From contig CAZTVN010000005.1 in NCBI GenBank assembly GCA_964617145.1, positions 1-29,605 of the forward strand: DNA of 29,605 bases. Reading direction: 5' to 3'. This document shows, piece by piece, positions 8,501-13,656 of the stretch. Every line of letters starts with the position of its first letter. The first letter of the stretch is position 1. Both the position numbers and the translations under genes were made by a program. Origin of the DNA: CAZTVN01 sp964617145. Its GTDB lineage: Bacteria > Patescibacteriota > Gracilibacteria > UBA1369 > JACRIC01. Below the pieces are notes generated by a model that had not been told where the DNA came from, did no database searches, and was given only the letters and a program-made list of their open reading frames with translations.

Positions 8501-9716
8501 TAGGATCATTACTAAATACCGTGATATTTCCACCCATATCTCTTGCTTCGAGATAATATTGGAAGGAAGTTGAGACATTTGTCGCTGTCGTAAATTTAAA
8601 GAGATTTTTTGTTCCTGCCACACTCTGTCCACTTACCTCTTGAGTTTGTCCCCCATCTATTTTATAAAACATTTTTATATAAGAACCATTCGTTCCTAGA
8701 TCGTCTTTTTGCGTTACGTCGTCTTCAAAAATAGCGTGAACAACTGCCTGCCTTCCTGCAACAACCTTCTGCAAAGGCGTATGATCGATCAATCCTCCTC
8801 CTCCATCAGTTACATTGTCATCAGATGTTACGGTTGTACCAGATGATGAACATGTTAAAGATGAGCTTGTTGCGGATATCAAGACACATGCTTTGTAGGT
8901 TGTCTCAGAATCCCAGAGGGCTCTTTCACTATCTTCTGGCTCCCCCTCATTTAGGGTGAAGCTTGCTTGAGAAAAATTCGTTATAAATCCCACTTGTCTA
9001 CACTGTTGGCCACCACAACCGTTACTATTGATGTTATTTAACGAAAGGGCTGAATTAATATTATTCACGATATAGATGGCTGTACCCGAATAACCTGCTG
9101 GCTGTGTAGCGGCTGTCCATGTTACGGTAAAATCTCGGCCATCGAGTCCAAAACCGGTAGTATCATTATCGGCCAACGCCACATTGGAAATTGGGCTAGA
9201 TTGTTGCTGTTGCCCGCTAGTTATTGCCTGGTTGTTGGCATTAAATGAAGAGAGACTTGAAAGATCTCCACTGAAACTATAACTTATCGTATAGGTGTTA
9301 TCGATGGTTGTCGGATTTGTAAATGCTATGGAAAGTTTCAGGAAATCACTTTGCTGAGGATTTTGTGTCGTTTTGTCAGCTCTGGTAACCGCTGCAGGAG
9401 TGTAGGTATTTTGCCCTTTTGTCAGGGTAATGGTTCCAAAACTTGAATAACAAGGCAAATTATTTGCTGATGCGCAAGTAATACCTTGCGGAGTATTAGG
9501 CAACTCGTCATTTTGTTGACTTGCCGCAAAGGTTAGGACTACTATTCCCAAAGTCGGTCCTCCCGAAGTAGCTGTGATCGACTGAATAGATGTCAGCGCC
9601 GCTAAAGCTACTTGAGTTTTTGTTACAACAGGCACTTGAATCAGTGAAAAAACCAATGCTAAGAGAGATATCTTTGCAAAAGTCTTTTTCAGATTTTTCG
9701 TTAATATCGCATTCAT
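2526..9716 (-). CDS. Giant modular surface protein with three C-terminal SLH domains
   Basis: A 2396-residue exported protein, probably held on the cell surface. Residues 1-40 are a signal peptide ending near ALAA. Ig-like (Big_5/SbsA-type) modules appear at about 530-640, 675-790 and 797-900, with repeated 'F-(D/N)-x-x-M-D' signatures. At about 905-1010 is another such module. Carboxypeptidase-regulatory-like beta modules (G-x-V-x-D-x-x-G-N motif, then a 'T-D-x-x-G-x-Y/W' turn) lie at about 1435, 1542, 1639 and 1814, and less clearly at 1907. A stretch near 2017-2130 resembles a ZU5-type fold. A Pro/Ser/Gly linker and a Glu/Val-rich tract precede three SLH domains at about 2217-2270, 2278-2330 and 2340-2396, each with the motif G-(Y)-x-D-G/Q-T-F-K-P followed by R-A-E. 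SLH domains usually bind a secondary wall polymer. The role, whether adhesin, S-layer component or predation factor, is not shown by the sequence. There is no Shine-Dalgarno site. Confidence 0.92.
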   Translation of the reverse strand: MNAILTKNLKKTFAKISLLALVFSLIQVPVVTKTQVALAALTSIQSITATSGGPTLGIVVLTFAASQQNDELPNTPQGITCASANNLPCYSSFGTITLTKGQNTYTPAAVTRADKTTQNPQQSDFLKLSIAFTNPTTIDNTYTISYSFSGDLSSLSSFNANNQAITSGQQQQSSPISNVALADNDTTGFGLDGRDFTVTWTAATQPAGYSGTAIYIVNNINSALSLNNINSNGCGGQQCRQVGFITNFSQASFTLNEGEPEDSERALWDSETTYKACVLISATSSSLTCSSSGTTVTSDDNVTDGGGGLIDHTPLQKVVAGRQAVVHAIFEDDVTQKDDLGTNGSYIKMFYKIDGGQTQEVSGQSVAGTKNLFKFTTATNVSTSFQYYLEARDMGGNITVFSNDPTATSQNATNSMIQPSVDAANVTTYTVTGNVIDLQDSDAVTNTYVYLEGLGIAGDVADGGDDSNMYSITGVPQGNYDLIGEKMTFCGLSENIFVKDGTVTKNLFMDIGDCGFSFDFTQGGTGASSGKAHEVFTRPCEYCSISKDEPILIGFDQNMDGSTIEDLQGDGNVYLTQDGGLTKVTGTVDYCQSKTEDAPCSTLTSGDQFVIVFTPAADLTEGMFYALVAGPNVKSESNQCIEGNSTSTSCGYELYFTVGNMYTADDIADNFGTGGYAPPFIESMQPSPGTFAPASTKILVKFNDAMDSSTINTSTIVLIKGSSTITTTVSLDSNDSKTVTITPASSLAAGDYELQVKGSAASSSGVTMCDPGFGNSDPSTCIAFSSFFNIDTTLTALTPTIYPGISNGATGVKVNEGNFRYGFSEIMDTSTFTNNLSFKRGSTDVAYSTYYDFGTNELFLIPNDVLSTSTTYTLTFSGGSSGVKSLAGGTLSATSQAFTFTTDSSIDTTAPKLIDARCDDYQCELFFNEPMNNQASTGSRYSQSAIKPANWALTYGPNGTENTVDVSSKTFIYTARDFSVRVEGLTLTPGDTFIMTAATAVEDLSQNAVSSSEKSWKGKIEAPGSAECFDCMFSSGGGTDGFEADKNFGGDWGKDDFFSGTATWAFPFNMVAGLDSNVFQTGTTFTSAAQNGDIITIDFPDTTDCSSVEKDTLSPFANNVLDFSQSGATVSFVNPTCDTSTDTVSLTLSVTGTPNANDRYIFDLRKILNPTIPKDWSTSGYTVNLTRKNSSNVVQETYTSMPYFIQEAGDDSITLNIYAGSLDSPDAEADGNVFIWGGGPFGDMSKEITLTNGIVSAVAGTSASSIQYTGLTDGCYFFGTEPLVTLGSDDYFGQNSWEPVCVDSQNTTASKNIVLTKATSASAATLTIKIAGTFTDEDIDIFAGGPGDFVVKTLSGVTTPDTNGYNLRIRNNGHWFIGMGPAYPKSGGNFKPLSCTTPPPIDINVSGVGGTPTFATGFFAPEGYSLSGSTLTITCATADKQVTGKVTDGNGNGISNVEVFMHKQGFGSETFTTTDANGSWKLNVGDYGNWEVGTWKDGLPPIFEQIELKANTSASDGNTTADVYFRGNLITASNQLLLKMKKFDRSISGKVADSNGNAITYAQGFATTANGDFIPIKTDGNGNYSVFVYGSATGVTWTIRADLPPDKTDQCGTLSKTVTITTSDASGQNIQPSTSTCYEISGTITLDGDAQANVPLGVMEWDSTNSAPVVAGAFKHSSTNSSGAYKVKVPGPSGLETSKTYKVSTWSPNYGELSTTTTVTNANKTGIDITKTLGTATFAFTGGTANHEAMIEIKKSTDQDASLSKYVQGLSSNVTLQAEAGTYNYYVSVFGVGDYSGTVATGSTATIDLSAQSLLSLCGTVQDDDGNDLEGALVTVTDVNTGRIRTATTDSDGDYCVKAKAGTKEVAVDLSGYIRQEAPQEVILTADTTGYDFVDGADREPLESTDLSITGTLIKDSGGSSDVFDVEASVWATFVDGDTDESNDIIASGSVNPDGTFEIPVSAGQWIPQVAADLHEQEDFTAVTVSTEDVSTGELELTADATRISTVSSSTMQANVGGTVADANTGIEVTSPAGALDSSGDVTLTITSGHDGIETSNYVPVENAIYDITASGTSTIKELNDFIEIQFPYGDLVASLPTGVSEDELQLVYYSEEKGEYVPVEGGFTIDETNDTITGQVNHFTSFAVVYKQVDTGTSTPPSNPSTPASTPSSVGGGGSSSRTSDTVAVAEEEEVTVEPEDGMVVVEEEEESEAEVKVAESTFTDVVSHWASKYIGKLFEKKVIKGYDDGTFKPNNELNRAELTKMVLNNFEVVVGSGETSFSDVESSAWYSPYIEKAKELGIVEGYKDGTFKPGQSITRAEALKIVLEAAGIAISEEIDLGFDPFSDVKDGDGQWYTKYVLYAYDLGIVEGYKDQTFKPEQNITRAEFAKILVKVSDL

Positions 9717-9806
9717 TTTTATTTTGGTTAAAAATTTAAAATGATTTTTTTAAAAAATATATATAAAAAGTATTGCTCCCTTTGTTTTTCAGGTAAGCAA
9801 GTATTT

Positions 9807-9848
9807 TGTTGTTAACATGAGGATCTAGCTTTTTGTTAAGAGACAACA
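9807..9848. other. Imperfect hairpin in the divergent intergenic region
   Basis: The 284 bp between the giant SLH gene and the PLP enzyme gene contain one dyad: TGTTGTTAACA pairs with TGTTA...ACAACA, with a 4-nt bulge (AGAG) and a 16-nt loop. It is followed by the short palindrome ATCGATCGAT. It could be a binding site for a regulator shared by both genes, or chance in AT-rich DNA. No gene is seen in this gap. Confidence 0.3.
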
Positions 9849-9939
9849 TCGATCGATTTTTGTGTTTATTTTTAAACATAAATCATATTATTTTATCTCT
9901 TTTTAGACTCTGAGTCAAGTGTTTTTGCTTTAGACTTCG

Positions 9940-9968
9940 TTGTATCGGCATACGCTCACCCCTACAAT
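9940..9968 (+). promoter_or_regulatory. Sigma70-type promoter for the PLP enzyme gene
   Basis: TTGTAT (9940-9945), a 17-bp spacer and TACAAT (9963-9968) match the housekeeping consensus. The predicted start is near 9975, which leaves a leader of about 25 nt before the ATG at 10001. That leader has no Shine-Dalgarno site. Confidence 0.5.
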
Positions 9969-10000
9969 AAGCTGGGTTTTTTATTTTATTTCTGATTTTT

Positions 10001-11530
10001 ATGAAACTTCGCGATAACGCTTTTGGCTTTGATATTAACCTCGATAATCCTTTTCGCATCTTTCGATATCTGCGACACATCGCTCAAGGAAAAGTCGGAG
10101 AAGAAAATATTGTGGATCTTTCTCGTGGTGATCCGGGTTATGGTTTTTATCCTTCTTCTTCTGGTCGCAGTTTTTACAGTTTTCTTTTAAACATTGACAC
10201 ACTCTTTAATGGCCATGGTGAACATTTTGTTACTGATAATCGTGATGATTTTTCTACTTTATGGAGGAAAATTCAGGATTTCGCCTCTACGATTTACACA
10301 GAAAAAAAAACTTCGGAATTTCTTGAAAATTTTTATTTTTTTATCACCCGTATTGAAAAATATGCTCTCACGCAGGGACTTCAATGGGATAAACGCAAAA
10401 TCCTTTATGAAATTTTCAAATATTCGACGGTTTCCGGTGGTTGTTATCATGACCCTCAAGGCGAAATCCTTATTCGTCTTGTCATTGCTTCACATCATAA
10501 TGAAAAACAGAATCTTGGCATTAGCTATAAAGATCTTATTCTCACTCAAGGCGTCTCTCATGGCATTGGCACGATTTTTCAACTACTTTGCGATGAACGC
10601 ATTGGCTATTTGAAACCAGGGGATTCCGTGCTTATGACCTCTCCTGCTTATGCTCCTTATAATACCATTGCTCAAAATCGTGGTTTAAATGTGATTCCTC
10701 TTCGTGTAAATCCTACTACCGGTAAAGTCATTGATCTTGAGTCGAGTCTTAAAAGCCCTACAAAAGCGAAACTTCTCTGCATCATTGATCCAAATAATCC
10801 TACGGGATTTATGTTTGAAGAATCTTTTCTTGAGAATATCGCTCGTTTTGCGGAAGAACATAATCTTCTCATTCTTTCCGACGAAGTGTATAGTGATTTC
10901 TTTTTTGCGAGGCGGAAAAGCATGCTCTCATTTGCTTATGATCGCACTATTGTGATGACAGGGAGGTCAAAGATTGAACGCGCTACTGGGTTACGATTTG
11001 CTGAATACATTATTCCCGAGAAGACCGACAAATATATTTCTGAAAAAATTCTTTTGGGTCGTCTGAATGGTCATCCAAATTTAAAAACTTTATTCATTGC
11101 TGCCAAAGGTCCAGGAGGGATTAACGGTGAATTTCAACATACGACCTTTGTTCCAGGACCCTCTCAGTATCTTGGTATTTCTCACATGATTTTTGGGGAT
11201 GATGATCGAGAGGAATATCTGAAGCGTATCCGTGTGAATATGGAAAATTTTTATGAAATTTTGGGACTTCCCTATAATAAAAATTTTTATTATGCGTGTT
11301 TTGATTTAAGAAGCATTCCTTCTGCAAAAAAACTTGATAAAAATCCTGAAGAACTTTTTTTGGGACTTGCGGAAAAAGGTGTTGTTCTGATTCCTGCCAA
11401 TCTTTTCTTTTCTGAAATCGAGCGATCAGCGAACGATTATCGGACTTTTGCTCGTGCCTCGCTTGCGAATTTAAATTTTACTCAGCTTACCAAGGCCGCG
11501 AATGCTATGCGGGAGTTTATGATGCTCTAG
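10001..11530 (+). CDS. Class I/II PLP aminotransferase, aspartate 4-decarboxylase-like
   Basis: A 509-residue cytoplasmic fold-type I PLP enzyme. Visible signatures are DPNNPTG (D263-G269, contacting the cofactor), DEVY (D294-Y297), and the Schiff-base lysine in GRSKIERATGLR (K324) followed by the conserved Gly-x-Arg. It is longer than ordinary aspartate aminotransferases (about 400). An N-terminal extension of roughly 130 residues and large inserts after K324 recall aspartate 4-decarboxylases (about 530 residues, Asp to Ala + CO2). The sequence after the lysine (GLRFAEY) departs from the GWRLG of that family, so the exact reaction is uncertain. The gene stands alone with its own promoter. 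Its stop codon lies in the edge of repeat copy B. Confidence 0.75.
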   Translation: MKLRDNAFGFDINLDNPFRIFRYLRHIAQGKVGEENIVDLSRGDPGYGFYPSSSGRSFYSFLLNIDTLFNGHGEHFVTDNRDDFSTLWRKIQDFASTIYTEKKTSEFLENFYFFITRIEKYALTQGLQWDKRKILYEIFKYSTVSGGCYHDPQGEILIRLVIASHHNEKQNLGISYKDLILTQGVSHGIGTIFQLLCDERIGYLKPGDSVLMTSPAYAPYNTIAQNRGLNVIPLRVNPTTGKVIDLESSLKSPTKAKLLCIIDPNNPTGFMFEESFLENIARFAEEHNLLILSDEVYSDFFFARRKSMLSFAYDRTIVMTGRSKIERATGLRFAEYIIPEKTDKYISEKILLGRLNGHPNLKTLFIAAKGPGGINGEFQHTTFVPGPSQYLGISHMIFGDDDREEYLKRIRVNMENFYEILGLPYNKNFYYACFDLRSIPSAKKLDKNPEELFLGLAEKGVVLIPANLFFSEIERSANDYRTFARASLANLNFTQLTKAANAMREFMML

Positions 11531-11590
11531 AAAAACTATCTTCCTACTAAATAATTACACATTTCGGCTGCAAATTTTTCAGACTCTCCT
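11526..11590. repeat. Palindromic MITE-like repeat, copy B (one end decayed)
   Basis: Nearly identical to copy C at 13500-13572 read in reverse: from GAAAAACTATCTTCC to CGGCTGCAAATTTTTCAGA only one internal base differs. Its right end, CAGACTCTCC then TTA, is an intact-looking terminal repeat with a TA flank. The left end has lost the outer GGGAGGG part and reads TCTAGAAAAA, overlapping the stop codon of the PLP enzyme gene (11528-11530). The repeat lies between the convergent ends of that gene and rnc. Confidence 0.85.
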
Positions 11591-11602
11591 TAAGCTCTCC
11601 AC

Positions 11603-12292
11603 CTACTTCCATCCCTTCCTATTCAACGCATCAGTTGCCGCTTCTTGCTCGGCCGTTTGTTTACTTGAACCCGAACCCATGCCGCAGAGTTCTTCGCCGA
11701 GATATGCGCCCATCACAAAATTTTTCTCGTGATCTGGGCCGCTTTCTGATATGAGCCTGTATTCCGGAGTTAGATTTAATTTTTCCTGTGCAATTTCTTG
11801 TAACAGCGATTTTGGGTCGATGTGTAGACCCTTTTCAATGATTTCTTCGAGATATTTGAGAATATATTTTTTCACAAAATTTTTCGCTGTCTCATATCCC
11901 TGATCGAGATAAATAACTCCGAGAAGTGCCTCTAAAGTATTGGCCAAAATATAGTTTTTCTTCGCGCCGCCTGAGGTCTGTTCGCCTTTACTTAAATAGA
12001 GATAGTCTCCAAGTGAAAGTTCCAGTCCGATTTGTGCTAAATTTTTTCCTTTTACCAAGGCGGAACGCCAGTTGGTGAGCTCTCCTTCCGGTCGATCGTA
12101 ACTTGCATAAAGATATTCTGTGACAATGAGTTCTAAAACAGCGTCTCCGAGAAATTCCAGACGTTCATTATCTTTAAGATCAGGATCAGGGCATTCATTT
12201 AAATACGATTTATGGACAAAACCTGTGTTGAGAAGTTTCCTGTCTTTAAAAGATATTCCTAAAATTTCTTCAAGTTTTTGGTAACGATTCAT
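11603..12292 (-). CDS. rnc: Ribonuclease III
   Basis: A 229-residue double-strand-specific endoribonuclease that matures rRNA and cuts structured mRNAs. The RNase III signature ERLEFLGDAVLE spans residues 43-54, with the metal-binding E43, E46 and D50. A second catalytic motif, ILANTLEALLG (115-125), keeps E121 but has N118 where E. coli has the metal ligand Asp114. A C-terminal double-stranded-RNA-binding domain covers about 155-229 (SLLQEIAQ... to the GSGSSKQTAEQEAA helix). The length is typical. It overlaps the end of nusB by 4 nt (ATGA type), so the two are co-transcribed and probably translationally coupled. It is the last gene of the yceD-rpmF-nusB-rnc operon. Confidence 0.95.
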   Translation of the reverse strand: MNRYQKLEEILGISFKDRKLLNTGFVHKSYLNECPDPDLKDNERLEFLGDAVLELIVTEYLYASYDRPEGELTNWRSALVKGKNLAQIGLELSLGDYLYLSKGEQTSGGAKKNYILANTLEALLGVIYLDQGYETAKNFVKKYILKYLEEIIEKGLHIDPKSLLQEIAQEKLNLTPEYRLISESGPDHEKNFVMGAYLGEELCGMGSGSSKQTAEQEAATDALNRKGWK

Positions 12293-12717
12293 ATTTTTTT
12301 AAGAGAAATTTTTAGCTCTTCATATACGGCGCTCAAAACTCCATTGACAAATTTGCCTGAATTTTCTGATCCGTATTCTTTAGCGATCTCGACCGCTTCG
12401 TTTATGGCTACTATCGGCGGTATCTCTTCTTTATTAAACAGTAATTCGTATACCCCGATCTCTAAACACGCTCTATCAATGGGTGCAATTTTGTCCATTG
12501 GCCATTCGGGCGCATGTTTTTCAATACAATCGCCTATACTCTCTTTATTTTTGAGTATACCTTCAAGAAGCCGAGATGGGAAATCGTTATTTTTTACCTT
12601 TTGCCCAAAACCTTCCAAGAGATCTTTTAAAGTTTTGACTGCATCAGCTCCGCGAAACTCAAAGACGTAGAGAGTCTGCATTACCAAAATACGGCCAAGA
12701 TGACGATAGCTTGCCAT
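12289..12717 (-). CDS. nusB: Transcription antitermination factor NusB
   Basis: A 142-residue all-helical RNA-binding protein of the NusB family, which with NusE (S10) binds boxA in rRNA leaders. Seen here are the N-terminal R-x-x-G-R-x-L-V-M-Q-x-L-Y motif and the C-terminal IAPIDRACLEIGVYELLF...IPPIVAINEAVEIAKEYGSENSGKFVNGVLSAV pattern, split here by its natural Asn/Lys segment. The last part (E-A-V-E-I-A-K-x-Y-G and K-F-V-N-G-V-L) is the strongest family mark. The start lies immediately after the stop of rpmF with no gap, and its end overlaps rnc by 4 nt. The length matches the family norm. Confidence 0.95.
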   Translation of the reverse strand: MASYRHLGRILVMQTLYVFEFRGADAVKTLKDLLEGFGQKVKNNDFPSRLLEGILKNKESIGDCIEKHAPEWPMDKIAPIDRACLEIGVYELLFNKEEIPPIVAINEAVEIAKEYGSENSGKFVNGVLSAVYEELKISLKKI

Positions 12718-12957
12718 TTACGCTTTTATCTTTGTGATTTTATCAATTTTTTTGGACATGTCTATCGTACTTCGGCCTCGATATTTTCCACATTGTGGAC
12801 ATGCGTGATGAGCCAATCTCATCTTCCCACAATTTGGGCATGGAACAAGTTTGACTCGATTTTCTAGCTTTTTCTGTGTATTTCGCACAAATGTACTGAA
12901 TCTGCTTCTTGTCTTAGCTTTTGGAGTTTTTTTCTTTGGAACCGCGTGCTTTGCCAT
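12718..12957 (-). CDS. rpmF: 50S ribosomal protein L32
   Basis: A 79-residue ribosomal protein. The N-terminus MAKHAVPKKKTPKAKTRSR is the usual basic L32 start. It is followed by a zinc ribbon with two CxxC pairs, CPNC and CPQC, about 10 residues apart. A lysine-rich tail of about 20 residues makes it somewhat longer than the usual 55-60. Its first 44 nt overlap the end of the yceD gene in another frame, and its stop abuts the nusB start. The pairing of yceD with rpmF is conserved in many bacteria, which supports both calls. Confidence 0.95.
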   Translation of the reverse strand: MAKHAVPKKKTPKAKTRSRFSTFVRNTQKKLENRVKLVPCPNCGKMRLAHHACPQCGKYRGRSTIDMSKKIDKITKIKA

Positions 12958-13486
12958 TTTTCGATTTTTTTAGGATATCTTTTAATCGGCTTAGTGGTTT
13001 GTCATAACTTTGGGAACGGTCGCAATCACATGTACCAAGATTTAGATCCTTTCCACAGCTTAAACACAAGCCCTTACAGCTTTCTAAGCATACTGGAACA
13101 AGAGAAAAATGCAAGAGTATTTCCTGCCGAATGAAATCAGCTACATCTATTTCAAACTTTCTTTGATCGATATATACTATTTCATCGCTCTCCTTACTAT
13201 CTTCTGGTTTCGACCAGTAATAAATAGTTGAGGCACTTTGTATTTCGATTTTTTCGGTAAACTTTTTTAAACAACGACTGCAAGTTGCCTCTATTTCCAG
13301 GCTGAAATCTTGGATTTCCAGGCTGATATCCTTATCAGGGAGATTCCTTAAAATCAATGTTCCTTTGATGGGAGAAATATAATGGATTTCTTCATCCTCT
13401 AAACATTTGGCGCTTTCATTTATTTCGTATTTTTCCGTTCCACCCGTTGGTTTCGCGAGTAAACTTTTAATTGAGATTTTGAGCAT
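12914..13486 (-). CDS. yceD: YceD/DUF177 family protein
   Basis: A 190-residue protein of the YceD (DUF177) family, typically encoded just before rpmF and linked to 23S rRNA accumulation and ribosome assembly in bacteria and plastids. The middle part has the CSRCL motif (about residue 93) that marks the family. Near the C-terminus are CLESCKGLCLSCG and TCDC, which look like a metal-binding Cys cluster. The tail is Lys/Ser/Asn-rich and is encoded by the bases that also encode the start of L32, so it may be free to vary. It is the first gene of the operon; no clear promoter or Shine-Dalgarno site is seen before its ATG, and repeat copy C lies 13 bp upstream. Confidence 0.88.
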   Translation of the reverse strand: MLKISIKSLLAKPTGGTEKYEINESAKCLEDEEIHYISPIKGTLILRNLPDKDISLEIQDFSLEIEATCSRCLKKFTEKIEIQSASTIYYWSKPEDSKESDEIVYIDQRKFEIDVADFIRQEILLHFSLVPVCLESCKGLCLSCGKDLNLGTCDCDRSQSYDKPLSRLKDILKKSKNGKARGSKEKNSKS

Positions 13487-13499
13487 TTTTAGAGTTTTT

Positions 13500-13572
13500 A
13501 GGGAGGGTCTGAAAAATTTGCAGCCGAAATTTGTAATTATTTAGTAGGAAGATAGTTTTTCAGACCCTCCCT
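13500..13572. repeat. Complete palindromic MITE-like repeat, copy C
   Basis: A 73-bp unit with perfect 17-bp terminal inverted repeats, AGGGAGGGTCTGAAAAA at 13500-13516 and its complement at 13556-13572. Counting the outer base as part of the flank, the unit sits between TA dinucleotides on both sides (TA at 13499-13500 and at 13572-13573), as expected for elements that duplicate a TA target (IS630/Tc1-mariner type). The inner core is TTTGCAGCCGAAATTTGTAA. It lies between the start of yceD and the hairpin at 13575. Confidence 0.88.
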
Positions 13573-13574
13573 AG

Positions 13575-13619
13575 CAATCGGCCGTCTGATAAATATCAAA
13601 CGGCCGATTGTTTTTTTTT
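13575..13619 (+). terminator. Strong intrinsic terminator facing the plus strand
   Basis: CAATCGGCCGT (13575-13585) pairs perfectly with ACGGCCGATTG (13600-13610). An inner TGAT/ATCA stem closes on an AAAT loop, and nine T follow at 13611-13619. This is a textbook Rho-independent terminator for rightward transcription. No plus-strand gene lies upstream between 11530 and here. In the leftward direction the hairpin has an A tract before it but no T tract after it. It may still serve the end of the SLH gene at 13657, or stop antisense transcription into it. Confidence 0.75.
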
Positions 13620-13656
13620 GAGCCCCCTCATTTTTAAGAAGGTTTCTCGCTCTATT

